DNA of 64,000 nt from the NCBI RefSeq assembly GCF_014842025.1, contig NZ_JACYUY010000015.1, forward strand, positions 63,965-127,964. The letters are read 5' to 3'. Numbering within the stretch: the stretch's first letter is position 1; every line of letters begins with the position of its first letter. Made by a program: the position numbers and the translations under genes. The notes beneath the pieces are model-generated. The model did no database searches. It saw only the letters and a program-made list of their open reading frames with translations, and had not been told where the DNA came from. Below, piece by piece: positions 25,526 through 34,206 of this stretch. Source of the DNA: Massilia sp. CFBP 13721. Lineage in GTDB: Bacteria; Pseudomonadota; Gammaproteobacteria; Burkholderiales; Burkholderiaceae_D.

Positions 25526-27052
25526 ATGGCTGCTCCTGTCGCGGCGACGCCGGTGCTCGAGGTGACGGGCATCCACATGCAGTTCCCGGGCGTGAAAGCC
25601 CTGTCGAATGCCGGCCTGCGCCTGTTCCCGGGCGAAGTGCATACGCTGATGGGGCAGAACGGCGCTGGCAAGTCGACCCTGATCAAGGTGCTCACCGGCG
25701 TGCACCAGCCCGACAGCGGCAGCATCGTGCTGGGCGGACGCCCGGTGGCGCCGCGCTCGACGCAGGAGGCGCAGGCGATCGGCATCAGCACCGTGTACCA
25801 GGAAGTGAACCTGTGCCCGAACTTGTCGGTCGCAGAAAACATCTTCATCGGACGCTATCCGCGCCGCTTCGGCATGATCGACTGGCGCCGCATGCAGCGG
25901 GAAGCACGTGACCTGCTGGCGCGGCTGCGGGTCGACATCGACGTCAGTCAACCGCTGGCGAGTTATTCGCTGGCGATCCAGCAGATGGTGGCGATCGCGC
26001 GCGCGCTCGGCATTTCGGCGCGCGTGCTGATCCTCGACGAGCCCACCTCCAGCCTGGACGAAGCCGAGGTGCAGCTGCTGTTCGCGGTGCTGCGTTCCTT
26101 GCGCGATGCCGGCATGGCGATCCTGTTCGTCACCCACTTCCTGGAGCAGACTTACGCGATCTCGGACCGCATCACGGTCATGCGCAACGGCGAGCGCGAA
26201 GGCGAATACGCCTGCGCCGACCTGTCGCGCCTGGCGCTCGTGAACAAGATGATCGGTGCGCCGAACGAAGCGGTGCAGCAGCCCGCGGTGGCGGTGGACA
26301 GCGCCGCGCACACGCACGCTGAAACGCTGCTGCAGACGCATGGCATCGCGCGCAAGGGCGTGCTGGCGCCGCTCGACCTGCGCGTCGGCAAGGGCGAGCT
26401 GCTCGGCCTTGCCGGCCTGCTCGGCTCGGGCCGCACCGAAACCGCGCGCCTGCTGTTCGGCGCCGACCGCGCCGACAGCGGCGCCATCGAGATCGGCGGG
26501 CGCAAGCGCAGCTTCGCCACGCCGCGCGACGCCATCGCGCAGGGCATCGCCTACTGTTCCGAAGACCGCAAGCACGAGGGCGCGATCCTGTCGCTGTCGG
26601 TGCGCGAGAACATGATCCTGGCCCTGCAGGCGCGCCAGGGCGTGCTGCGCGCGATTCCCCTGCGCCGCCAGCAGGAACTGGCCGGCCATTACGTGCGCCA
26701 GCTCGGCATCAAGACCGCCAGCATCGACACCCCGATCGGCAACCTCTCCGGCGGCAACCAGCAAAAGGTGCTGCTGGCGCGCTGGCTGGCGCTCGACCCG
26801 CAGCTGCTGATCCTCGACGAACCCACGCGCGGCATCGACGTGCGCGCCAAGCAGGAAATCATGGATTACGTTTCGACCCTGTGCCGCAAAGGCATGTCCA
26901 TCCTCTTCATCTCGTCCGAGCTGCCCGAGGTGCTGCGCGTGAGCGACCGCATCGTCGTCATGCGCGACCGCAAGGCCTGCGGCGAGTACGCGCGCGGGGA
27001 GCTGGACGATACCTCGGTCCTGCACGTGATCGCCGGGGAGGCCTGCGCATGA
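25526..27052 (+). CDS. ytfR: ABC sugar importer, tandem ATPase (YtfR-like)
   Basis: This 508-residue protein has two fused ABC ATPase halves and energises pentose/galactofuranose uptake at the inner membrane. The first half has Walker A GQNGAGKST, Q-loop VYQEVNL and Walker B LILDEPTS. The second half has a degenerate Walker A (GSGRTET, no Lys), signature [15 protein letters not shown] and [11 protein letters not shown]. This one-active, one-degenerate arrangement is normal for carbohydrate-uptake CUT2 ATPases. The stop overlaps the permease start (ATGA). Confidence 0.93.
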   Translation: MAAPVAATPVLEVTGIHMQFPGVKALSNAGLRLFPGEVHTLMGQNGAGKSTLIKVLTGVHQPDSGSIVLGGRPVAPRSTQEAQAIGISTVYQEVNLCPNLSVAENIFIGRYPRRFGMIDWRRMQREARDLLARLRVDIDVSQPLASYSLAIQQMVAIARALGISARVLILDEPTSSLDEAEVQLLFAVLRSLRDAGMAILFVTHFLEQTYAISDRITVMRNGEREGEYACADLSRLALVNKMIGAPNEAVQQPAVAVDSAAHTHAETLLQTHGIARKGVLAPLDLRVGKGELLGLAGLLGSGRTETARLLFGADRADSGAIEIGGRKRSFATPRDAIAQGIAYCSEDRKHEGAILSLSVRENMILALQARQGVLRAIPLRRQQELAGHYVRQLGIKTASIDTPIGNLSGGNQQKVLLARWLALDPQLLILDEPTRGIDVRAKQEIMDYVSTLCRKGMSILFISSELPEVLRVSDRIVVMRDRKACGEYARGELDDTSVLHVIAGEACA

Positions 27053-28131
27053 CGGCCCGGCTCGATGAACAGGCGCTCGCCAAACCGCGCGAACGCCAAC
27101 CGCTGATCGCAACGCTGGCGGCGCATTCGCTGTTTCGCCCGCTGGCGGCGCTGGGCGTCCTGCTGCTGCTCGACTTCCTGTTGATCCCCGGTTTCTTCCG
27201 CCTCGAGATCAAGGATGGCCACCTGTACGGCAGCCTGGTCGATATCGTCAACCGCGCCGCGCCGCTGATGCTCGCCGCGATCGGCATGACGCTGGTGATC
27301 GCCACCCGCGGCATCGACATTTCGGTGGGCGCGGTGGTGGCGCTGTCGGGGACGGTGGCGGCCATGCTGGTGGGCGGCACCATGGTCGTCAACAACGGCG
27401 TGCCGGAATACGTCGCGAACACGCCGATGCTGCTGGCCCTGGGCGCGGCGCTCGGCATCGCGCTGCTGTGCGGGCTGTGGAACGGCGCGCTGGTGGCCGG
27501 GCTCGGCCTGCAGCCGATCGTCGCCACCCTGATCCTGATGGTGGCCGGGCGCGGGCTGGCGCAGCTGTTCACCGACGGGCAGATCGTCACGGTCTACTAC
27601 AAACCCTTCTTTTTCCTCGGCAGCGGCTACCTGTTCGGCTTGCCGGTGGCGCTGTTCGTGGTGGCGGCGGTGCTGGCCGCGACCGCGCTCCTGATGCGCA
27701 AGACGGCGCTCGGCCTGTTCATCCAGGCGGTCGGCATCAACCCGGTGGCGGCGCGCCTGGCAGGCGTACGCACCGCGGCGCTGGTCGTCTTCGTCTACGC
27801 CTTCTGTTCGCTGTGCGCCGGCATGGCGGGATTGATGATCAGTTCGAACGTGAAGAGCGCCGACGCCAACAATGCCGGCATGCTGCTCGAACTCGACGCG
27901 ATCCTCGCCGTCACGCTGGGCGGCACCTCGCTCGCCGGCGGCAAGTTCAGCCTGGCGGGCAGCATGATCGGCGCGCTGATCATCCAGACGCTTACCTACA
28001 CCATCTATTCGCTGGGCGTGCCGCCCGAGGTCAACATGGTCGTCAAGTCGGTGGTCGTATTCCTGGTCTGCATTTCGCAGTCGGGCGAGTTCAAGAAATT
28101 ACGCACGTCCTTCACGCGGAGGACGGCATGA
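27049..28131 (+). CDS. ytfT: ABC sugar importer, permease 1 (YtfT-like)
   Basis: This 360-residue integral membrane protein of the CUT2 permease family has about ten hydrophobic segments. RAAPLMLAAIGMTLVIATRG and IDISVGAVVALSG mark the family, and ILAVTLGGTSLAGGKFSLAG is the loop that contacts the ATPase. The ATG at 27049 overlaps the ytfR stop; the frame continues upstream only as a shadow. The next permease gene overlaps by four bases, so two different permeases probably form a heterodimer as in E. coli YtfT-YjfF. Confidence 0.92.
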   Translation: MTARLDEQALAKPRERQPLIATLAAHSLFRPLAALGVLLLLDFLLIPGFFRLEIKDGHLYGSLVDIVNRAAPLMLAAIGMTLVIATRGIDISVGAVVALSGTVAAMLVGGTMVVNNGVPEYVANTPMLLALGAALGIALLCGLWNGALVAGLGLQPIVATLILMVAGRGLAQLFTDGQIVTVYYKPFFFLGSGYLFGLPVALFVVAAVLAATALLMRKTALGLFIQAVGINPVAARLAGVRTAALVVFVYAFCSLCAGMAGLMISSNVKSADANNAGMLLELDAILAVTLGGTSLAGGKFSLAGSMIGALIIQTLTYTIYSLGVPPEVNMVVKSVVVFLVCISQSGEFKKLRTSFTRRTA

Positions 28132-29114
28132 GCGCCGCGGTGCGCGGCCTGCGTGCTCTGCCGAACGCGCAATACTTCACCTCGGCCGTCACCGTGGTCT
28201 TGCTGGTGGCGATGCTGCTCGCCGGCGGCGCCGCCTACGAAGGCTTCCTGTCGCTGCAGGTGCTGCTCAACCTCCTGATCGACAATGCCTTCCTGCTGGT
28301 GATCGCGATCGGCATGGGCTTCGTCATCCTCTCCGGCGGCATCGACCTGTCGGTCGGCTCGGTGCTGGCGCTGTCGACCATGATCACGGCCTGGCTGCTG
28401 CAGAGCGCGGGCTGGCCGCCGGCCGTCGTGATTCCGGCCGTGCTGCTGCTGGGCGCCCTGTTCGGCGGCGCGATGGGCGCGATCATCCATTACTTCAAGC
28501 TGCAGCCCTTCATCGTGACCCTGGCCGGCATGTTCCTGGCGCGCGGCTTGTGCTACCTGATCGACATCAATTCGATCACCATCAACGAGCCGTTTTTCGT
28601 GGCGATGTCGCAGGCGCAGCTGCCGTTCTTTGGCGGCTTCGTGTCGCCGGGCGCGCTGATCGCCCTGGTGCTGCTCGGCTTTGCCGTCTGGCTCGGCCAC
28701 TACAGCGCCTTTGGACGCGCGCTGTACGCGGTCGGCGGCAACGAACAGTCGGCCGAGATGATGGGTTTGCCGGTGGCGCGCACCAAGGTGTTGGTATATG
28801 CCTTCAGCAGCTTTTGCGCGGCGCTCGGCGGCGTGCTGTTTTCGTTCTACATGCTGTCGGGTTACGGGCTGCATGCGCAGGGGACCGAGCTCGATGCGAT
28901 CGCCGCCGTGGTCATCGGCGGCACGCTGCTCACCGGCGGCTACGGCTACGTCGCCGGTGCGCTCTCGGGCGTGCTGGTGCTGGGCACCATCCAGACCCTG
29001 ATCGCCTTCGACGGCACCCTCAGCTCGTGGTGGACCAGGATCGTGATCGGCGCGCTGCTGTTCGTGTTCTGCGTGGTGCAGCGGCTGATCGGCCTGCGCA
29101 GGAAGGGCGCATAG
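28128..29114 (+). CDS. yjfF: ABC sugar importer, permease 2 (YjfF-like)
   Basis: This 328-residue second CUT2 permease carries DNAFLLVIAIGMGFVILSGG, IDLSVGSVLALS and AAVVIGGTLLTGGYG. The start ATG 28128 overlaps the ytfT stop and has CGGAGGA upstream. The pair with YtfT, the YtfQ-type binding protein and the tandem ATPase makes a complete importer. The LysR gene starts five bases after its stop codon, so regulator and importer are probably co-transcribed. Confidence 0.92.
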   Translation: MSAAVRGLRALPNAQYFTSAVTVVLLVAMLLAGGAAYEGFLSLQVLLNLLIDNAFLLVIAIGMGFVILSGGIDLSVGSVLALSTMITAWLLQSAGWPPAVVIPAVLLLGALFGGAMGAIIHYFKLQPFIVTLAGMFLARGLCYLIDINSITINEPFFVAMSQAQLPFFGGFVSPGALIALVLLGFAVWLGHYSAFGRALYAVGGNEQSAEMMGLPVARTKVLVYAFSSFCAALGGVLFSFYMLSGYGLHAQGTELDAIAAVVIGGTLLTGGYGYVAGALSGVLVLGTIQTLIAFDGTLSSWWTRIVIGALLFVFCVVQRLIGLRRKGA

Positions 29115-29118
29115 CGGC

Positions 29119-30096
29119 ATGACGATGCAAGCCCCCGCCGTGCGCGACCTGCCGATGGACACATCGAATCCGAACTGGTTCTTGAAGGCGCGCCTGAAGA
29201 CGCGCCAGCTCCTGCTGCTGGTGGCGCTCGACGACTACCGCAACATCCACCGCGCCGCCGACGAGCTGCACATGACGCAGCCGGCCGCTTCCAAGCAGGT
29301 CAAGGACCTCGAAGAAATGCTGGAAGTGCGCCTGTTCGATCGCCTGCCGCGCGGCATGGCGCCGACGGTCTACGGCGAAACCATGATCCGCCACGCACGC
29401 ATGGCGCTGACCAGCCTGGCGCTGGCGCACGACGACCTGGTCGCCTTGAAGGCGGGGCTGGCGGGGCAGGTCGAGGTGGGCGTCATCATGGCGCCGGCGA
29501 TGGCGCTGCTGCCGCGCGCGATCGCGCGCATCAAGGAACAGGCGCCGCTGCTGCGCATCGGCGTGCACATGGAGGCCAGCAACATCCTGCTGGACCGGCT
29601 CCAGCACGGCACGCTCGACTTCATGATCGGCCGCATCCTGGAAAGCGAGGATGCCAGCGGCCTGGTCTACGAAGAACTGACCGAAGAGGCGGTGTGCGCC
29701 GTGGTGCGGCCCGGCCATTCCTTGCTCGAGGAGTCCGCGCTGTCGCTCGACGCGCTCGCCGGCCGGCCCTGGATCCTGCCGCCGCGCGGCAGCATCCTGC
29801 GCCACCGCTTCGACATGATGTTCCGCCGCGCGGGCCTGCAGCCGCCGGCGAACGTGGTCGACACGACGGCGCTGCTCCTGATCACCGCGCTGCTGCAGCA
29901 GACCGATTCGCTGCACGTCATGCCGCGCGAAGTGGCCCAGTACTACCAGGCGCTCGACGTGCTGCGCATCCTGCCGATCGAGCTGCCCTGCAAGATGGAC
30001 GCCTTCGGCATCATCCGCCAGCAGGACCACCTGCTGGCGCCGGGCGCCGACCTGCTGCTGCGCCAGGTGCGGCTGGCGGCGGCCGAGCTTTACTGA
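29119..30096 (+). CDS. LysR-family transcriptional regulator of the sugar cluster
   Basis: This 325-residue protein has an N-terminal winged helix (about 27-88) containing RNIHRAADELHMTQPAASKQ and a LysR effector domain (110-310). It resembles regulators found next to gguC/araD1-type pentose and galactose genes. Being the last gene after the YtfQRT-YjfF importer, it probably senses arabinose, galactose or a derived sugar acid and controls the promoters with operators A and B; this is inferred from position. It has no strong ribosome site, so translation likely depends on the upstream gene. Confidence 0.88.
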   Translation: MTMQAPAVRDLPMDTSNPNWFLKARLKTRQLLLLVALDDYRNIHRAADELHMTQPAASKQVKDLEEMLEVRLFDRLPRGMAPTVYGETMIRHARMALTSLALAHDDLVALKAGLAGQVEVGVIMAPAMALLPRAIARIKEQAPLLRIGVHMEASNILLDRLQHGTLDFMIGRILESEDASGLVYEELTEEAVCAVVRPGHSLLEESALSLDALAGRPWILPPRGSILRHRFDMMFRRAGLQPPANVVDTTALLLITALLQQTDSLHVMPREVAQYYQALDVLRILPIELPCKMDAFGIIRQQDHLLAPGADLLLRQVRLAAAELY

Positions 30097-30129
30097 CGAT
30101 TCGTACCATCACATGAAGTGGAGTCACCC

Positions 30130-32091
30130 ATGACCGCCTCCCTGCGCTGGCTTGCCTGCGCCCTGATCCTCGCCAGCGCACATGCCGGCACCTACGCCGC
30201 TGTCCAGACCGAGTTCGCCAACCCGCTGGTACGCCAGCGCGCCGATCCGCACGTGGCGCTGCACAGCGACGGCTATTACTATTTCACCGCAACCGTGCCC
30301 GAGTACGACCGCATCGAACTGCGCCGCGCGCGCACCCTCGACGGCCTGGGTGCCGCCGATGCGAAAGTCGCCTGGCGCAAGCATGCGAGTGGTCCGATGA
30401 GCGCCCACATCTGGGCGCCCGAACTGCACCACATCGACGGCAAGTGGTACCTGTACTTCACCGCCGGCCGCGCCGAGGCGATCTGGGACATCCGCCTGTA
30501 CGTGCTGGAAAACAGCGCCGCCAACCCGCTGGAAGGCACCTGGATCGAACGCGGCCAGCTGAAAACCGGGCGCGAAAGCTTCTCGCTCGACGCCACCGTG
30601 TTCGCGCATGCGGGCCAGCGCTACCTGGCCTGGACCCAGAACGGGCCGGACCCGAAGCGCAAGGTCACCAACATCTACCTGGCGCGGATGGACACGCCGA
30701 CCTCGATCACGGGCGAGACTGTGCTGCTGTCGACGCCGGAATATGCCTGGGAGAAGATGAAGTACGACGTCAACGAGGCGCCGGCCGTGCTGCAAAAGAA
30801 CGGCAAGCTGTTCATGACCTATTCGGCCAGCGCCACCGACGCCAACTATGCGATGGGCCTGCTCACGGCGGACGCCGGCGCCAACCTGCTCGATCCGGCG
30901 GCGTGGCGCAAGTCGCCCGCGCCGGTATTCGCCAGCAGCGCCGCCAACGGCCAGTACGGCCCCGGCCACAACAGCTTCACCACCACGCCGGACGGCAAGA
31001 CCGACGTGCTGGTCTACCATGCGCGCAACTACCGCGACATCCAGGGCGACTCGCTGAAGGACCCGAACCGCGCCACCCGCGCCCAGGTGATCCGCTGGCG
31101 CGCCGACGGCACGCCCGATTTCGGCGTGCCGGTGCCCGATCGCGGACAGGTCGCCGCCAAGCCGCTGTTTCGCGATCCGCTGTTCGACGGCGCCGCCGAT
31201 CCGGTCGTGGTGCGCCATCCCGCCCGCAACAGCTGGTGGATGTTCTATACCAACCGGCGCGCGACGGCAACCGGCTTGCCCGGCGTGTCGTGGGTGCACG
31301 GCACTCGCATCGGCATCGCCGAGTCGACCGACGACGGCGCCAACTGGAAATACATCGGCACCGCCGACATCGACTTGCCGGCAGCGCTGGGCGGCAAGGA
31401 GGCGACGCACTGGGCGCCGGACGTGGTGCGTGCCGACGACGGCACCTGGCACATGTTCCTGACCGTGGTGCCGGGCGTGTTCACCGACTGGGCGCACCCG
31501 CGCCACATCGTGCAGCTGACCAGCACCGACCTGCGCAGCTGGAGCAATGCGCGCGAGATCAAGCTGGCATCGGAGCGCGTCATCGATGCGGCGGTGACGC
31601 GCCTGCCGGGTGGCGGCTGGCGCATGTGGTACAACAACGAGCGCGACCGCAAGGCGATCTATTCCGCCGACAGCCCGGACCTGGTCAAGTGGACCGAGGG
31701 TGGCCGCGTGGTGGCCGACCAGGCCGGCGAAGGCCCGAAGGTGTTCCAGTGGCGCGGCGCCTGGTGGATGATCACCGACGTCTGGCGCGGCCTGGCCGTG
31801 TACCGCTCACCTGACGCGAAAACCTGGACCCGCCAGGCCGCCAACCTGCTCGAGCAGCCGGGGCAGGGGATTGACGACGGCGTGATCGGCGGCCACGCCG
31901 ACGTGGTCGTCAGCGGCGACCGCGCGTATCTGTTCTACTTCACGCATCCGGGACGCCGCGGCGCGGATGCGAAGCAGGATGGCGTCGAGCAGCGCCGCAG
32001 CACGATCCAGGTGACGGAGTTATTCCAGGAGGGCGATACGCTGCGCGTCGAGCGGGATGCGCCGACGCGGATCGTGTTGCGTGGTGATTGA
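30130..32091 (+). CDS. Double GH43-like propeller protein, probable exo-arabinanase fused to second propeller
   Basis: This 653-residue secreted protein has a signal peptide (LRWLACALILASAHAGTYA). The N-terminal GH43 unit (about 30-345) has RADPHVALHSDGYYYFTA, SAHIWAPELHHIDGKWYLYF, NEAPAVLQKNGKLFMTYS and GPGHNSF, so base, pKa-modulator and acid positions look intact. The C-terminal half (about 350-650) starts GAADPVVVRHPARNSWWMFY and repeats the propeller pattern with THWAPDV and GGHADVV, resembling a distant GH43/GH117-like or glycosidase-related fold. The start is ATG 30130 with TGGAG upstream; the in-frame GTG at 30118 overlaps this site. It lies 33 bp after the LysR gene. Confidence 0.83.
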   Translation: MTASLRWLACALILASAHAGTYAAVQTEFANPLVRQRADPHVALHSDGYYYFTATVPEYDRIELRRARTLDGLGAADAKVAWRKHASGPMSAHIWAPELHHIDGKWYLYFTAGRAEAIWDIRLYVLENSAANPLEGTWIERGQLKTGRESFSLDATVFAHAGQRYLAWTQNGPDPKRKVTNIYLARMDTPTSITGETVLLSTPEYAWEKMKYDVNEAPAVLQKNGKLFMTYSASATDANYAMGLLTADAGANLLDPAAWRKSPAPVFASSAANGQYGPGHNSFTTTPDGKTDVLVYHARNYRDIQGDSLKDPNRATRAQVIRWRADGTPDFGVPVPDRGQVAAKPLFRDPLFDGAADPVVVRHPARNSWWMFYTNRRATATGLPGVSWVHGTRIGIAESTDDGANWKYIGTADIDLPAALGGKEATHWAPDVVRADDGTWHMFLTVVPGVFTDWAHPRHIVQLTSTDLRSWSNAREIKLASERVIDAAVTRLPGGGWRMWYNNERDRKAIYSADSPDLVKWTEGGRVVADQAGEGPKVFQWRGAWWMITDVWRGLAVYRSPDAKTWTRQAANLLEQPGQGIDDGVIGGHADVVVSGDRAYLFYFTHPGRRGADAKQDGVEQRRSTIQVTELFQEGDTLRVERDAPTRIVLRGD

Positions 32092-32479
32092 ACGGAGTGC
32101 CGAGCCCTGTCGCGCAGGGCAAGTTTCGCGATCCGTAGGGTGGGCTTCGTCCACGCGGTGATACGCATCGGCTCCGATGTCGTGTTCAACGATCTCGCCG
32201 TCACGTATCACCGCGTGGGCAGAGCCCACCCTACGATTAACTCAACGCGCACAGTGTGGCGAGAACAGCCTTACGCCCTACGGCGCCTTCGGCTTGAGAT
32301 CCGTAGGGTGGACTCTCGAGTCCACGCGGTCGTGCACGTGCATGCCGCAGCGCTTGGCGAAACCTGTACGAATGCGCACCGAGGCCGTACGACGCGTTTC
32401 GATAGGCACGCGTGGTACCGCGTGGACTCGAGAGTCCACCCTACGATTAACTCAACGCGAACAGTGTGGCGAGACAGCG
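32092..32479. repeat. REP-like repeat cluster with a duplicated gene tail
   Basis: No gene is seen. Four REP-like palindromes occur at about 32132-32155, 32212-32235, 32302-32327 and 32420-32445, in alternating orientation. The last two carry the core GTGGACTC paired with GAGTCCAC and are inverted copies. A 78-bp stretch at 32221-32298 is repeated at 32431-32500 with an 8-base gap; the second copy contains the last codons and stop of the Sel1 gene. The cluster lies between convergent genes. Confidence 0.88.
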
Positions 32480-33961
32480 TCACGGCGCCTTCGGCTTGAG
32501 CACCGCATCCACCCGCTGCCGCTCGGCCGCCGTCAGCGTCGGCCCCAGTTGCGCGAGCGCGGCGGCGGCTTGGGTGTGGCCGCTGTCCCTGGCCAGCGTG
32601 AACCACACGTAGGCCATGGCGGTGTCCTTCACGCCGGCCTGCGCCTGCGCCATCATCACGCCCAGGTTGAACATGGCGTCGACCTGGCCCTGCTGCGCGG
32701 CGGAGGCGAACAGCTTGCGCGCGGTCGCGAGGTCCTTGGCAACCACTTCGCCGGTATAGAAATAGGTGGCGAGCGCGCTTTGCGCGTCGGGGTTCGATTT
32801 CAGCGCCGCTTCCTTGTAGTAGACGATGGCCCGTTTCTGGTCGACCGGCACGCCTTCGCCGAGGTCGTACATGCGGCCGGCCGCGAACAGCGCGCCGGCG
32901 TGGCCCATCTTCGCGGCCTGGGCGAACCAGGCGCCGGCCAGTTTCAGGTCCTGGGGCACGCCGTCCTCGCCCAGGTAGTAGATTTTCGCCAGGTTGTATT
33001 GCGCCGGCGCGTAGCCCGCTTCCGCCGCGGTCTTGAAGGAGGCGGCGGCCCGGGGGAAGCTTTGCGGCATGCCGAAGCCGTTCATGGCCGCCATGCCCAG
33101 CGTGTTGTGGGCCGGGACGAAGCCGATCTCGGCCGCCTTGGCGTAGGCCTTGACCGCCTGCGCCGGGTCTTTGCGGGTTCCCATGCCGCGCAGGTAGATC
33201 TTGGCCAGCAGCAGGGTGGCTTCGACGCGCGGCGTCATCGCTTCCGGGTCCCTGGGGTCGAACTGGACGCGGTCGCGCGACGGATCGAAGCGCGCCTCGG
33301 TGACTTTGCGCAGCCAGTCGATGGCCTGGCTGGTGTCCTTCGGCGTGGCCAGTCCGGCCAGGTGCATGCGGGCCAGCAGCAGCGCCGCCTCGTCGTAGCC
33401 GATCTTGTTCCAGGCAACCGAAGCCTGTTCCTTGGCTTTCGCGTAGTCGCCGGCATCGAAGGCGACAAAGGCTTGCGCGAGCGAGGTGTCCTTGCGCGCG
33501 ATGCGGTTGCGGCCGGCGGCGAAGTTGCGGTCCGAGGGGCCGCAACCGTACTTGGAGACGGCCGGCTCGCCGGGCAGGGTCTCGGTCGGCAGGCTGCTCG
33601 GGATGCTGGAGGTGGAGGCGTCGCCGTTCGGGCTACCCTCGTACAGGCGCTCGGCTTCGTTGGTGGCGCTGTCTTCGAGGTCCATGTCGCGCATGTAGTC
33701 CAGCGTGATGTCGTCGTCGGCCGCGCTGTAGGCGCTCATGTAGTTACAGCCCGAGGCCAGCGTGCGCGACAACACGCGGTTCCTGGCGGCGGTGATCAGG
33801 GTCGGATCGCCGGCGCTGGCGCGCTTGCCGGTGACGCTGACGCTTTGGGGTGCGACTTGCGGCTGCTCGGACGGCTGGCTCGGCGCCGTCTGCGCCAGCA
33901 CGGCGGGCGCGCTGATGAGCACGGCCAGGCCAAGCCCGGCGGTGCGTTTGGACAGGGACAT
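32480..33961 (-). CDS. Sel1-like tetratricopeptide-repeat protein, exported
   Basis: This 493-residue protein with a signal peptide (RTAGLGLAVLISAPAVLA) has an acidic, low-complexity region (50-170) with two Cys, then at least six Sel1-like repeats of about 36 residues. Example units start APAQYNLAKIYYLGEDGVPQ, AGALFAAGRMYDLGEGVPVD and VDAMFNLGVMMAQ. Sel1 repeats mediate protein-protein contacts, often in envelope or secretion systems. The start is ATG 33961 with GAGGAAAT upstream; the frame extends to 34102 without better support. It is divergent from the AraF gene. No direct link to sugar uptake can be read. Confidence 0.8.
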   Translation of the reverse strand: MSLSKRTAGLGLAVLISAPAVLAQTAPSQPSEQPQVAPQSVSVTGKRASAGDPTLITAARNRVLSRTLASGCNYMSAYSAADDDITLDYMRDMDLEDSATNEAERLYEGSPNGDASTSSIPSSLPTETLPGEPAVSKYGCGPSDRNFAAGRNRIARKDTSLAQAFVAFDAGDYAKAKEQASVAWNKIGYDEAALLLARMHLAGLATPKDTSQAIDWLRKVTEARFDPSRDRVQFDPRDPEAMTPRVEATLLLAKIYLRGMGTRKDPAQAVKAYAKAAEIGFVPAHNTLGMAAMNGFGMPQSFPRAAASFKTAAEAGYAPAQYNLAKIYYLGEDGVPQDLKLAGAWFAQAAKMGHAGALFAAGRMYDLGEGVPVDQKRAIVYYKEAALKSNPDAQSALATYFYTGEVVAKDLATARKLFASAAQQGQVDAMFNLGVMMAQAQAGVKDTAMAYVWFTLARDSGHTQAAAALAQLGPTLTAAERQRVDAVLKPKAP

Positions 33962-34075
33962 CGGGATTTCCTCTTGTGGGTGGGGGATATTGATCGATCC
34001 GTCAATTATCTGATCGGGAACTGGCCCGTGCACGCGCATATCGATCAACAACACGATTATTTCGCCGCCGAGGGG

Positions 34076-34105
34076 TTGAAAAGGCATGGCTGACCTTAGC
34101 ATAAC
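34076..34105 (+). promoter_or_regulatory. Possible sigma70 promoter of the araFGH-type operon
   Basis: TTGAAA (34076-34081) and CATAAC (34100-34105) are 18 bp apart and about 100 bp before the AraF start. A GCTACC/GGTAGC hairpin (34114-34130) would lie at the transcript start. The match is fair, not strong. Confidence 0.35.
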
Positions 34106-34206
34106 GAGAGCTTGCTACCGCACAGGTAGCTGATGGACGGCGCCGCACCGGTGTTACACCAGCGCGCGCCGGCCAGGCCATGACAAAAACATCATCAGGA
34201 GACGAC

